A stretch of DNA of 64,000 nucleotides from Pinus tabuliformis (GCA_031772625.1 CM062816.1:635684352-635748351); one strand, 5' to 3'. Shown: positions 24,235 to 36,205, counted from the stretch's first letter. Translations and numbers: made by a program. Notes: generated from the letters alone by a model not told the origin.

Positions 24235-25010
24235 GTAAATCAACTGTACTTATTATTGATGCATCCATATCAAGTCAATACAAAATAACCATGAAAGGAA
24301 TCCGATGCTACTATACCTTGAACCTTAATGTTTCCAATAGTTTTCTTTGTCTTAGGGGCAATTCCTTCCAGGGCAACATCTGCAGAATCATTTCTCAATA
24401 GTTATTCCTCTGGTTTATTTTTTGTAGTCTATACAAGTTGTAGACATTTCAATTTACACAATTACTTAATAATATGGAGAGTATTACCTTCATTGTGAAA
24501 GAATTTGCATTTTCTGAACTACCCAAAGGCATTATGCAAAAACAATGCACTCATTATGAAGGAATTCAGGAGCTTCCATGCGACCACTAGCCCATGGCCA
24601 GAGACAAAGATGCACATAGGCCTCATAGGCAATGACGGCTTGCCAGGCTCCCTGCCCACTACACTGAATAATTGCAAGCGTATTATTGTCAAAATGCATA
24701 GCAGATGAGAAATAAAATCTATCCGATAAATAATTATTGATCGACATTAACATGAGAAACAAATCTTAAGACATTCTGGCCACGGACCAGCTACAATCAT
24801 GACAGCTGGCTCATGCCCAAAAACAAAGGTGCACACATCCCCCATAGACAATAAGGGCTCGCCCACTACACTCAATGAATTGCAAGCACATTCAGGTCAA
24901 GATCCAAAGCAGATGAGAAGTACATTCTATCTGATAATGAATTACTGATCCACATTAACGTGAAAAATGAATCTTAAGGCATCTTGATTTTTTCTTTTTA
25001 TATATCAACA
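24235..25010. repeat. Duplicated block, copy 2 (partner 22915-23720)
   Basis: This is the second copy of the block described at 22915. Its exon-like part (24317-24424, minus) has a stop, and the right splice-site bases CTGTAG have become an A/T run. It is the decayed member of the pair. Confidence 0.7.
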
Positions 25011-25169
25011 CACACAAGAACTGTGAAAGGAAAATCATTCATATTGATCAATATTCACTGGTATATGAACAATAATTCCATCAAATATTATCACAAAGTA
25101 CTCAAATAAGAAGATTTCAACAATATTCTACAGTCGAGATACAGGAATTCAACTAATAGCTATACTTAC

Positions 25170-25471
25170 TCTCAAAGAACCCTTCTTGTTGGGAAGACTG
25201 CTAGGTCTGGCTCCACTATCAGCAAGTTGATATTCATGCATGATCCAGTTGTTTTTTATCCTTTTGGGTTGTCTTCCTCTATAGAACACCAGGGCCTTCT
25301 TCACTCCCACCTTCTATGTACCTACTGATGTAGATGTTAATATAGGCTCGTCCATTCAAGTAGCTTTCCAGTACCGAGATGTTGTAGCTCTATTAGGTCT
25401 AGCCTCGTTGGGGTATTTCCTGTACCTTGGGCTGAAACAATACCATTCTTAATCTCCAAAAGTTTCCTTCT
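25170..25471 (-). pseudogene. NAC-domain transcription factor pseudogene, second exon
   Basis: NAC proteins are plant-specific transcription factors. On the minus strand this exon reads, in order, [14 protein letters not shown] (subdomain B/C), [15 protein letters not shown] (C), [27 protein letters not shown] (D) and PNKKGSLR. It stops at a GTAAGT donor exactly where NAC genes have their second intron, and at the right it starts after GTGCAG, an acceptor. Its length of about 302 bases is normal for NAC exon 2. Three in-frame stops (a TAA just before EWY, a TGA after WKAT and a TAG before KVGVKK) show it is dead. The first exon and the LDDWVLC exon were not found nearby. Confidence 0.85.
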
Positions 25472-25586
25472 CTGCACATAATTTAGATACCCAAAAACTC
25501 CAATTTCAGGATCAATACGTGCTTCAGCTGAAATTCTTGATTATTTTAAAGTTGTATTTTTTTAAATTCAAATGAAGATAAGTTAT

Positions 25587-26640
25587 TGTACTAAACCTAA
25601 CAGATGAAAATTCAATGCTTAATATTGTCAAATTGCAATGTTTTTTTTCAGGATTTCAAGAATTATTGGAGCATGCGGCTATCAGCTTACCTATGTAATG
25701 ACAATCCATGCTTGGTTTCCCATGACTTGATGAGCAAGAATCGATCCCTGGACCTGATGACAGTGGCATCGCGCAGAGCTTTAGAGCATATTTGTCCCTC
25801 CATGCCCTCGAGATCTCAAAATAATAACAAACATATGTAAATTGAAAGGCACCTTTGGCTTGAGTCCTTCCTCCACACTAAAAACATACGCATGGGCATA
25901 GCAGAGGAGAGAAGAAAAGCATAGTGTGAGACACATGATGGCGGATAATAGTTGGGCTCAGCTTTGACCTCTGTGTAATGTGTTCTCTTCATTCAATTCC
26001 AATTAATTACTTTATCAATTATGTTCCAAATGGCGATTGAAATTCCATTTTCTGGTCTTCTAGTTCATGCCCTTCCTCCACATGTGCTTCGGTTGAACTT
26101 TTTGATTATTTTAAAATTGTATTTTTCAAAATTGAAATCGAATCACCACAGTTTAAACATCTCTTTTTCATATAGTGTTTTTTCAAGCTTATTGGATAAA
26201 AAAAAATTAAAAAGTGTAAATATTGTGAAGCCGCTATTACAATGACCACCACAAAAAATTAATAACCGTCCCAAACTTTTGACTGGACAGGTAGAACAAA
26301 CTTCAAATTCCATGCTTGGGCCCTAACATTGTCATTTTACATTTTAGAATGCACGCTCTGTGCAGAAATTTTGTTTTTGGTTTTACAATTTGCACTTCCT
26401 GCATAAAGTTTTATAGTTTTACAATGCTCACTCGCAGGATGAAGTTTTGTGGTTTTAGAGTGCTCAATTTCCACATAAAATATGGTTTCCAGGTGTTAGT
26501 GTGAGAGATACTCAATGAATACATTAACCTCTTTTTCAATGAAGATAAGTTATTGTAGCATTTTCCACTAATCAATGCCAATGGCATGTCTGTGTTTATT
26601 TCAAAATACTTTAATGTATCTAACATCATCTTACAATATA
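25587..26640. repeat. ~560-base repeat copy 3 with its 36-base tandem array
   Basis: 25587-26130 matches copies 1 and 2 (20857-21965), and 26131-26640 matches 21966-22450. The four-unit 36-base array recurs at 26338-26484. The copy sits immediately beside the NAC pseudogene exon. Confidence 0.75.
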
Positions 26641-27053
26641 ATATGAAAGATAACCAATCAATCATAACAAACCATAGTAGCTAGATTCTTTTAATGTCTT
26701 AAAAAAAACCAATGGACGTAGCTTTGTGATAGAAAAATGGCATTGCCACAGTAATATAAATCATAGCAAATGCTTTTAGGAATCGGATCATGATGGGGAC
26801 CCTGCAGCACGATAGTGATGGAGAATACGGATGAAGGTACGTGGAGCGCGATCTTTGCAGCAGGTGGTAGGCACAAGTACTTCCTCGTCGACTGGTTTTT
26901 GGATTGGGGTTAGCTCACTTTTCCCATTTCCTTCAGGCCTGCAGTGTGTTCTTTTTACTGCAGTTTACTATTCTAGTTGACCTTGCTGAGACTCTCTCTT
27001 AGGGTTATCTCCCTTGCTTCCACCTTTCGCTGTCGGTTACTACTAGCTGGCCT

Positions 27054-28830
27054 TTGCGGTTTACGACAACTATGCACCTCGTGTTAGTAGATTACTTGAA
27101 GGATCCCCTGTCGGAAGGCTTTGTTTGGACTACTCCACAAATAGCTATGGCAAACCACTCTCCATTCACCTGTGAGGTAAATGAAACCATCGCTGATTTT
27201 CCTCCGATCTCTGGGCTATTTGTTTATCCAGTCATTCTACTGGACTTTCCCCCTACCTGGCCATCCCTTTCCTCCCCATCAGTCTCTCTGTCCTCGCTAG
27301 GGTTTGCATCTGGCTGTCTAAACCCTAATCCCCTGGAATCCTGGACCAACCCTCCCTATTTTCCCATTTCTGGTGGTCCTTCATCTGTTCCTTCTATGTC
27401 AGCTCGATTGCCACTAGCCTTGTAGCATCTGCCTCAGGATCTTGCCCCTCCCCCTGTTATTCCCTCCCTCCCCCCTCTCCCTGTTGCCACCCCTTCTCCT
27501 GCCTCCCCCCCTGTTTCTCCATCTAGGCTTAAGCCTGAGGTTAGGGCATATGAGGAGGAACGACCCAGGAAGAAGATTAAGTGTTTTAGATCGAAGTTCG
27601 ATGATGCCATCCTTCGGTTGGAAGAAGACAATCAACTGGCAAAGTCTATGGATACTGTAGATCGAGTATTAGTTGGTAGGATTCGAGGATATAACTACTC
27701 AACAGAAAGACTTAAAGCATGGGTTTCTGAAGTTTGGGGCCATAGACTTGCCGATCTACCCACCGTATAGACTTTCATGTGTGGGTGGTTTTCTCTTAGG
27801 TTTGCGCGGCTGGATCACACCAACTAGGTGCTCTCTTCCTATTGGCATTTTGGTAATGCCCCAACTTACCTGAAAAGATGGTCGCCACTTTTTGATCCTG
27901 ATTCGGAATAGCTCAGGATAGAGCCTATCTGGGTCAGGCTACCTAGCCCCCACCCCCCAATTTTTGGTTGGAAGAAAGCCTCGAGAGGATTGGGAATGCT
28001 CTTGATTCGTACATGGATTCAGACAAATCCTACCTTGTCATGGGTAAAATGTCTTATGCTAGAATCCTGGTGCACATGGATACTCATGGGGGTCTGCAGG
28101 AATTCATAACTATCCAATGGAGTAACCTTACTAGGAAGCAGATCTTGGATTACGAGGGGGTACCCTATAGATGTCGGCATTGTCATAAGTTTGGTCATAT
28201 TTTTTGAGACTGCCCTCTCAACCATAACAGAGACCAAGTTCAAAGGGTTCATGAGCAACACATCCAGGCACCCCTGGCTTCCACCACAGAAGAGCAGCCA
28301 ATGGAGGAACAACCATCTCATGAGGTGGCCGAGATGAGTGTCGTTGCAGATCCAGGTCCCAACAAGAAGCAAGGGAATACTCCACCCAGACCACCCTCTC
28401 CGTTGTTGACGCGAGCTCGAGCGGCTTGTAGGGAGGCTCTCACTGCGGGTACGGTTCCCTCTTCCTCACTCGTTGTTAATTATGTTTTTGATGATATTTT
28501 GTCTTCTGCATTGCATTCGTAAGGTCCTTCCCCCCCCTTGTGGATGCCTCAGTGTGTTCCCCTTCCCCTTTTATTCCCTCTTCTCCTCTCCCTCCCCCCT
28601 CTTTCCCTCCCCTCCCCTCGTTGCACTACCCTATTGTGGCCTCCCCCTCCCAGGGTTCTCCCCTTCGACCCTCCCTCCTAGTTTACCTTCCCCTTCCTTC
28701 CCTAGGGCTCTCTCCTAATAAGGACAATCGTTACCCAACGCGATCCAAATTCTGCTCACTCGGAAAGGATGCTATTGGTTTTGGGTCTATCTCCTTTCCC
28801 CTTCTCCTAAAACTCCCCCGTGGCTAGCCA
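27054..28830 (+). pseudogene. LINE2 ORF1: DUF4283/zinc-knuckle RNA-binding protein, pseudogene
   Basis: The open frame at 27054-27425 gives the Pro/Ser-rich N terminus. The DUF4283-type domain is spread over frames between about 27650 and 28200 (SYARILVHMDTHGG, then QILDYEGVPY). A canonical CX2CX4HX4C knuckle follows at 28171-28214: CRHCHKFGH, then IF, a TGA where Arg is usual, and DC. A Pro-rich C terminus (28301-28830) is low in complexity. It would have coated the LINE RNA. One TAG at 27423-27425, the TGA in the knuckle and frameshifts kill it. Confidence 0.8.
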
Positions 28831-28940
28831 TCCAACCTCTCCAAGGCCAGGCATAGGGCGGGAGCCAAGATTGTATCTCGAAGACAAGCACAAATTCCCT
28901 AGGGTCTTATAGATGAAGGCGCGCCATCCCCTCCCCCTCC

Positions 28941-29580
28941 ATGAACATCTTGTCCTTCAATTGCAGGGGGTTGGCTAGCCTAGGGAAAAAACTAGCCCTC
29001 AGGAACCTGTTTCATTCGGAATCTATGGACATCATATTCTTGTAAGAAACCCTTGGATCCAACTGCACCATCTCCCCCCTCCTGGAATTCTGGTTCCCAG
29101 GTTGGACTTTCTTTTCTCTGGATGTGATAGGCCGCTCTAGTGGTTTATCTGTGGTTTTCTACAATCGATCCATTAGGATGCTCAACATCTACGGGGGTGT
29201 GGTACTTAGGTATTGATATCTTCTCATGAGCCCTAGACTAAAATTTAAGGATTTTTAACATATATCGGCCTTGCTAGGACCAAGAGGTTTTTTAGCGCAA
29301 TCTATTGTCATCCTTTACTTTTCAAGAAGACTTCTTGATCCTCATTGGAAACCTTAATTTCTCAATGGGGTTTGTGGAGTCTTGGGGTCCTAACGCCCAG
29401 GCGGACTCCTTGACTATATTTTTCGAAGACTTGTTGGACTCTCACAATGTGGTAGACATCCCCTCGGCTAAGCTCCAGCCTACTAGGAGGAATAAAAGAA
29501 CTGTAGAGGCCAGCCTAGCCAGGCGCCTGGATCGCTTCCTTATTAGAGAAGCCCTTGTTAATCAAGGCTATTAGATCAGG
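28941..29580 (+). pseudogene. LINE2 ORF2 start: APE-type endonuclease, pseudogene
   Basis: ATG at 28941 opens MNILSFNCRGLAS, the standard start of plant LINE endonucleases. The LQET motif with the catalytic Glu follows, its Gln codon mutated to TAA (about 29043). Further on are IGNLNFSMG near 29346, with Asn where the catalytic Asp of DFN is expected, and the RRLDRFLI end motif near 29521. At least four stops and frame changes occur. The enzyme would have nicked the integration target. Confidence 0.82.
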
Positions 29581-29599
29581 CAGTGGATAGGCTCGAGAG

Positions 29600-31720
29600 G
29601 AGTCTCTAATCATAGGCGTATCTATATGGAGCTATCTGACATCCATGAGAAGCCCAAAGCCCCCTTTAAATTCAACTCTACTTGGCTAAGGGATGTTGGC
29701 TACCTTAAGGTAGTCAGTGAGTATTGGAAGGCTCACCCGGTGGATTCAGAAGGGCTCATAGTGGAAGGATTTGCCCGCAACTTATATGAACTGAAGAAGG
29801 TATCTATTGAATGGGCCAGGAGGAAAAAGTAGTAGGATGAACAAGACCTCAAATTAGCTGGGGAAGGCATTGCAAAAATGGAGGATAATTCGGAGGGGAT
29901 TCTCATCTCGCAGGAACAAAAGGATAAGCTGTAGATCTACTCCACAAAAGGGCTTTGATTTTGAAGGATAGGGAAGAAGGTTGGAGACTTCATAGCCAAG
30001 CTATCTGGCTCAAAGAGGGTGATGATAACACAAAGTTCTTTGATAGACAGGCTAATGGGAGAAAGGTAATTAATACCATCTAGGAACTTAAGAGGGAGGA
30101 TGGTTCTTCTGTTAACACTTTTAGAAGGCTCGCTTCTTTATTTACCGCTCATTTCAGGGGGCTTTACAAGGGGCCTCCTCATGCCACTATGAGGGAGATT
30201 ATGTGCATTGCCCAGATATTTCCTAGGTTCGTCAATGAGGAAGCAGGATTGGAGCTATCTAAGGAAGTCAGCATGGGAGAACTTGATGCAACTCTGAAAT
30301 GGTTGAAAAAGGATAAGAGCCCTAGCCCAGATGGTTGGACTATTGAGTTTTACTCTGCTTTCTTCGACATTTTTGGAGTAGATCTATTGAAATTGATTGA
30401 AGAATGCAGGCAGAGAGGTCGAATGTGGGAGAGCTTCAACTCCACTTTTATTGGCCTTATCCCTAAAGTGGAAAAACCTAACTCCTTTGATGATTTCACC
30501 CCATATCCCTCTATAACTACATCTATAAGATCATTGCTGAAATCGTAGCTAATCGCCTCAAGCATGTACTCTCTACCCACATTTCTCCCAAACATTTTTC
30601 CTTTCTCCAAAATCATCAAATTCACGAAGCCGTCAAAACCGCACAAGAGCTTGTCCATTCTGTTCTGACACACAACTTGAAAGGCATGATCCTGAAAATT
30701 GACCTATCCAAAGCCTTTGACAAGGTCAACTGGCTCTATCTTCACATGGTACTGACCCATCTAGGTTTCCCCTTATCTTTCATCAAATGGAGTTTTTGTT
30801 GCATATCGAATGTTTCCTTTATTGATAAATGGTTCTGTCTCCCCCTTGTTTCATGTGGAAAGGGGTCTGAGGGAAGGATGTCGTCTTTCACCTCTGCTGG
30901 TCCTCCTTATCATGGAAGGGCTTAGTCAAATTATTGGAGAGGAATGCAGACTAGGGCATATAAGGGAAATTAAAATCATTGATGAAAATACTTTCATCCA
31001 CTTATTGTTTGTTTATGATCTATTGATCCTCCTTAACGGTGATATTGGGGACACTTCCGCTTTCTCTCGTGTCCTCAGTATATTCCTTAAGGCCACGGGC
31101 ATGGTCATAAACAAATAAAAATCCACTATAACTACCACTGGCTATTCTCGATATGAGGTTCAATTTTTCCTAAGGAGATTTTCTTTTGTTATGGTACAAT
31201 AGGAGGAGGGCCTCAAATATCTAGGGTACAGACTCAAACCTTGCGATTACAGGATTGTCGATTGGACATGGTTGATTTCGAAGGTAGAGAAGAGGCTAAA
31301 TATTTTGTACCATAAATATTTATGAGGGGCAGGGAGACTGGTAGTCATAAAGGCCATCTTAGAAGCCACTCCGATGTATTGGATGATTTTTGCACGGATT
31401 CCCAGGGGAATTCTATCACGCCTACAAAATTTGTGTTGTAGGTTTTTGTGGAAAGGGAACCAACCTAGGAGAATATTTGCATGGACGAGTTGGGACTCTC
31501 TGTCTTTACCTAAGCACTGGGGTGGATGGGGCATCAAGAGACTTGGACCTTTCTCACAAGCATTGGCCTCCAAACTTGGGTGGCAACTGTTAAAAAACAA
31601 TAGCCTTTGGAAGAAAGTTGCTACATCTAAATACATCCATCCAGCCAGCGTCCTTGATTGGATTAGATAAGATATCCAGTAGAATGACATCTCTATAATA
31701 TGGAAGGTGGTTTAAAAATC
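29600..31720 (+). pseudogene. LINE2 ORF2: reverse transcriptase, pseudogene
   Basis: The linker (29626-29832, with stops) leads to RT at 30189-31118. Motifs seen are WLKKDKSPSPDGW (30300-30340), NSTFIGLIPK near 30437, KAFDKVNW (30711-30734), LREGCRLSPLL near 30870 and the catalytic box as FVYDLLIL near 31008-31032. There the usual ADD is altered to VYD. Frameshifts occur near 30515 and 30880 and stops near 31116. Downstream, 31374-31670 keeps the AWTSWDSLSLPKHWGG region found after RT in plant LINEs. No function remains. Confidence 0.85.
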
Positions 31721-31952
31721 GAAGGAGCTTATTCGCAGTCGATTAACATGGAGAATTAGATCAAGGGCTAAGATCCATATAGGCTTAGACCCCTGGCTGG
31801 GCTGCGGAAATGCTCATACTCTCTCAAACGACTTGAAAGGACACTTGCAGGAAAATGGTGTTATGCATATCAACTAGATAGCAGATGGGGCACACTCCAC
31901 TATCTTACATCAAGCATGGAAATCTGCAATTACTCTGAACATACCTGAATGT

Positions 31953-32321
31953 TTGGCACAGGAATGGAACAACTACACCAATACATTATCAGAATCTCAC
32001 ATTAGGATTACTAATGGGGAGGAGGAGCTTATATGGGCACATGCTAAACACGGATCATATACCCCCAAGGATGCTTACCTAGTACTGTTGGAAGGACATA
32101 ATCCACCAGATCTGGCTCCATGGTGGAAACACCTATGGAAGCTGAAGGCACCTCCCTGGTCAAAAATACTCATGTGGTCTATACTACACATAAAAATCCC
32201 AACCGAGGCCCACTTGATGAGAAGATCATATGGAGGACAGTTTTGGTGCCATCTCTGTAGAAGCGAAAATGAAGATGCTAAACACCTCATTCTTCACTGT
32301 CCACTCACACAACAGCCCTAG
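31953..32321 (+). pseudogene. LINE2 ORF2: zf-RVT domain fragment
   Basis: A 122-codon open frame ends with the zinc-binding region typical of plant LINE ORF2 proteins. It shows WKLKAPPWSKILMWSILH, then FWCHLCRSENEDAKHLILHCP. The Cys/His spacing fits the zf-RVT family. A stop at 32319-32321 cuts it from the RNase H. Confidence 0.8.
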
Positions 32322-32514
32322 AACAAAACTAAAAAATGTACCACTTCTTATTAGCTGGGCCATTTGGATTGCCACGAACCAAGCCATTTTTTTACAGAGA
32401 CCCCCCCATTGGCCTTCTATCTCTTCAAGGATTTTAGCTGATTATAACTCCATCCCTAACGAGTAGGAGCCTCAGAATCATAGGAACATTATCCCTGAAC
32501 CCATTGATCATTCC

Positions 32515-32982
32515 CACCCTTGGGCTTATTTCGACGGCTCAGCTCAAGAGAGGGGCTGTAGAGGTGGAGCTATTCTTCACTTATATGACTCCCATGTTTA
32601 CAAAATACAAATGGGTATAGGAAGGGGAACAAATAATTTTGTATAATTGGTATCAACAAAAAACATCATTCTTTTTGCACTATCCGAAAACTGCAAATAA
32701 TTACAACTATTTGGAGATTGGCAAACTATATGTAATTGGTTGAATAAATCAGCTCACTGCAATTCATACCCTCTACAACATATATTGGATGAAGTACATA
32801 GACTTATAACACAATTTGACACCTTCTCTTGCCATCACATTTACAGCGAATGCAACACAACTGCCGATAGCCTATCCAAGGAGGCGTCGCACAGGGATGA
32901 TACTAGCCTGTTAATTACGGAAGAGAGGGATGGTAGCTGTTACCAATATTACCATAGACCGTTCATAGAGCTGGAAACATGA
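32515..32982 (+). pseudogene. LINE2 ORF2: plant-type RNase H domain, pseudogene
   Basis: RNase H removes RNA from the RNA-DNA hybrid. AYFDGSAQ near 32526 carries the first catalytic Asp. The catalytic Glu position after TNNF is now a TAA (32644-32646). LFGDWQTICNWL near 32706 carries the second Asp, and TTADSLSKEA near 32860 the last. The four-residue D-E-D-D pattern is therefore visible with E lost. This acquisition of an Archaea-like RNase H by plant L1 elements is described in the literature. Confidence 0.8.
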
Positions 32983-32990
32983 CAGCGTCA

Positions 32991-33810
32991 TAGACATGAC
33001 ATTCTGTAATTTTGCAATTTTTTTTTATTCTGCTCATGGGTTGACCGTCAATAATATATATTTTTATACATAAAAGGTTGAAATAAAAATATTTTAACTA
33101 AGATAGATTTTTTTTTTTTTACTATTTTTTATTAATATTTATAGATATTCTATTCAAATTTCATACTAACATTAAAATAATTATACATGTTTCTTTTTAT
33201 GATAGAAATTATTCTATTATTTATATAGAATTATGAAGGAATTATATATTTCTTTTATATTAGGTTATAAAAAACATATTTCAACAAAATAAATAGTTAA
33301 AAGAATTAATTAATCATTCTCAATAAACTATCTACTTCTCTCTTATCAAATAGTATAAAGTTGCTAAGCGGCTGAGTAGCTTTATTGATATATCTATTTT
33401 GTAGCTTTACTTTATACTAGTTCATCCAATGGTAATTTTTGAATTTGTCATTTGGGGAAAAAATTAAATAAACTTTTTCACAAACTAATCCAAATGCTCG
33501 AAAGAAGTTAAGCTAAAACAAGCAAGGAAAATCCAATCATGTTAAACAACAAGTGGTAAAATACTATACTGAAAGTCATTAAAATTCATTCATTCAAGTA
33601 TGTTGTGGCATAACTCATCGAGCTTTAGTTAACTATGCTGCCATACAACTCATTCATCCATCCATTCCTAGATCCTATTAAAGTAGCAGAAATCTACGAA
33701 GTTGTCATGCAAGAACAATCAATGCACAAGTATTTTATTATTGTAAAAGTTACTGAAAACTTAATGATGTAATACTAAAGTTCTGGAAAATATTTTATCA
33801 CTCCTCACAT
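32991..33810. other. AT-rich flank, no gene
   Basis: Very AT-rich sequence with no open frame of note, no LTR end and no recognised repeat. Confidence 0.5.
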
Positions 33811-34820
33811 GTGATCCATAAGGGCATGTTGACTTGCTTCGCAATAGATGGTGTGAAGGATAAGTGTTTTACTCAAAACTTCGATGACTCGAACAATTTT
33901 TCATGCATTTTCAAATATGGAACGACGACCATGATGTTGTTCACAATGTCGTATCGTTTCTTTCACCTCTTCCATTACAATCTAATAGTATTTTCTAATA
34001 ACACCATAAATAGGTAGCATATGGAAAATTACATCTCGGACAAGAAAACAAAAAAAAACTTTAAAATAATGTACAAAAACATGTTCACATAAACAAGAAC
34101 AACTACATGGATAATGGAAAACCTCTACATGACATCACCACCAGTGGTAGTTTTTCACTCAACTTGGAAGAATAGACAAACTTCAATTTCACTTCCTGGA
34201 GTAATTTTGATTTTCAGACTTATCGGGTGTTGAGATGCAGCTGTCATCAACTAGTAAGTTGGCAGGGCTTAGAAAAGAAACACAACCAAAATCTCGATCT
34301 GAACATTTTTTATGAACAACTCTAAGCTCATTATAACAAATTTCCTACTTATAATGGATCAAGAAACCTATGATGTCTAGGAGTAGGAAACCTTTAGAAG
34401 GCTAAACTCATTAAAAGCATGATGCCAGAGTAGATGGTGTGAAGGATAAGTGTTCTACTCCAAGCTTCGATGGCTCCAACAATTTTTCATGCATTTTCAA
34501 ATATGGAATGAAGACCATGATGTTGTTCACAATGTGTTTGAAGGATAAGTGTTTTACTCGAAGCTTCGTTGGCTCCAACAATTTTTCATGCATTTTCAAA
34601 TATAGAATGATGACCATGATGTTGTTCACAATTGTCGTATCGCTTCTTTCACCTCTTCCATTACAATCTACTAGTATTTTCTAATAACACCATGAATAGG
34701 TAGCATATCGAAGAATTACATCTCGAAAGACAAGAAAAAAAAACCTTAAAATAATGTACAAAAACATGTTCACATAAACAAAAACAACTACATGGATAAT
34801 GGATAACCTCTACATGACAT
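33811..34820. repeat. Duplicated block with an internal ~100-base tandem duplication
   Basis: 33835-34140 is matched by 34432-34810, sharing GGTGTGAAGGATAAGTGTT, the ACAATTTTTCATGCATTTTC segment and AACACCAT.AATAGGTAGC. In the second copy a unit of about 100 bases (34439-34535) is repeated at once (34540-34632). Both strands are open through the array (plus 34439-34684, minus 34411-34629), which is a by-product of the repeat. Confidence 0.75.
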
Positions 34821-34824
34821 TACT

Positions 34825-35195
34825 AATATTTACAAAATAGCCATATTCGAATACACATAACTAATCGTTTCAAGTGTAACTCATTATCGTCCACCCTAGC
34901 TTTCAAAAATGTCCATTCACATGTTGCTATTTTTCCACACACTACTATTAATTACAAATATCCAATTCAAATACACATAACTAATACTTTCAACTCTAAC
35001 ACATTATCATCCACCCTTTCTTTCAACAGTGTCCATTCCCATGTCGCTATTATTCCACAAACTATTATTATCTGCAAAATATTCATTTTCGGAATACACA
35101 TAACCAACTATTCCAATTGTAACTCATTATCATCCACCCTTACTTCAACAATGTCCATTCACATGTCCCTATTCTCCCCACTCTATGCTAATTCT
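34825..35195. repeat. Three-unit minisatellite of ~120 bases
   Basis: Three direct units start near 34851, 34973 and 35092. Each has AATACACATAAC, CTCATTATC.TCCACCCT, TCAACA.TGTCCATTC, CATGT.GCTATT and CCACA.ACTA in order. The last unit ends in a short duplication, TTCTCCCCACTCTATGC (35173-35210). Confidence 0.75.
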
Positions 35196-35210
35196 TCCCC
35201 ACTCTATGCC

Positions 35211-36105
35211 TTACCTCATTTCCTTTGCAACATAAGGTGCAAATGCTAGTTATAATTTTATATGATCCTTTATTATTCCTCATAATTAATTATAATTATG
35301 AATTATAATTAATAAATAATTCTATGAAGAGCCTAGATGATCAAATCCCTTGAGATGAAAACCTCTTTTAGAGTGAAAGGAGATTTAATCTATATGTGGG
35401 CTTGGTAGATGAGCATTTAACTGGATCTAGTTTTGTTTTATTATTAAATTTGTATTTTATTTTATTTTTTGCTTTTTGTTTTATGTAATTTGACTAAGTC
35501 AAAATAATTTTTTAATAATCCTTATTATTATTATTATTATTATTTTATTTTGACTATTACACTACATTACAACACCATTACATATTGGGCTATAGAGAGC
35601 GTCCCCACGAGAATACTTGTCCATATGTTTTTGTTAACCAACCCACATGTAATGTTCACAAATATACACTACTACCTTATCTCTTGATAGATTTTGTTTC
35701 TAGATTAAATTTTACAAATTTTATAAAAGAAAATTAAAATTAAAACATTTATACACCTTTTTTATTATGAAATGAGTTATAAATTTTGGGAAATGTTGAT
35801 CATAAGCCATGGTATTGACCCATGGTATTGTAATAAAACATATTTAACAAGTTAATAAAATCCATGGTAAAATGAAACTGAATATACATTGTTAAAAATC
35901 TTGTTATATTGTAAATATTACCAGTTTATGTGCTTTTTTATTAAAATTAAATATGTTTACTCTAATTTATAATATTAAAATAGATATTACTTTATAACAC
36001 TAATTTATATGTTATATATATTTAATGTGATATTTATAATATTATGATTTTCTCATATAACCTATCCATTATCTTAACGAGTAACTAAAACATTAAACAA
36101 CTATT
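35211..36105. other. AT-rich flank with a (TTA)n microsatellite
   Basis: No gene is visible. A run of about eight TTA triplets lies at 35524-35547. The stretch ends at the assembly gap. If the gap only hides element A's LTR end, this is its left target flank. Confidence 0.5.
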
Positions 36106-36205
36106 NNNNNNNNNNNNNNNNNNNNNNNNNNNNNNNNNNNNNNNNNNNNNNNNNNNNNNNNNNNNNNNNNNNNNNNNNNNNNNNNNNNNNNNNNNNNNNN
36201 NNNNN
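36106..36205. other. Assembly gap (100 N)
   Basis: Exactly 100 N, probably a placeholder of unknown true length. It interrupts the 3' LTR of element A. By comparison with the other copy, about 5.6 kb of LTR could be missing here. Confidence 0.95.

Larger units (their letters stand above)
26890..32990 (+). mobile_element. LINE2: near full-length but decayed plant L1 with RNase H
   Basis: The plus-strand order is ORF1 (27054-28830), endonuclease from 28941, linker, RT (30189-31118), ORF2 C-terminal region with zf-RVT (31953-32321) and RNase H (about 32515-32982). Plant L1 elements with an RNase H at the ORF2 end are known. Frequent stops and several frameshifts make it inactive. I found no poly(A) tail or clear target-site duplication, so the outer edges are approximate. 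Confidence 0.88.
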
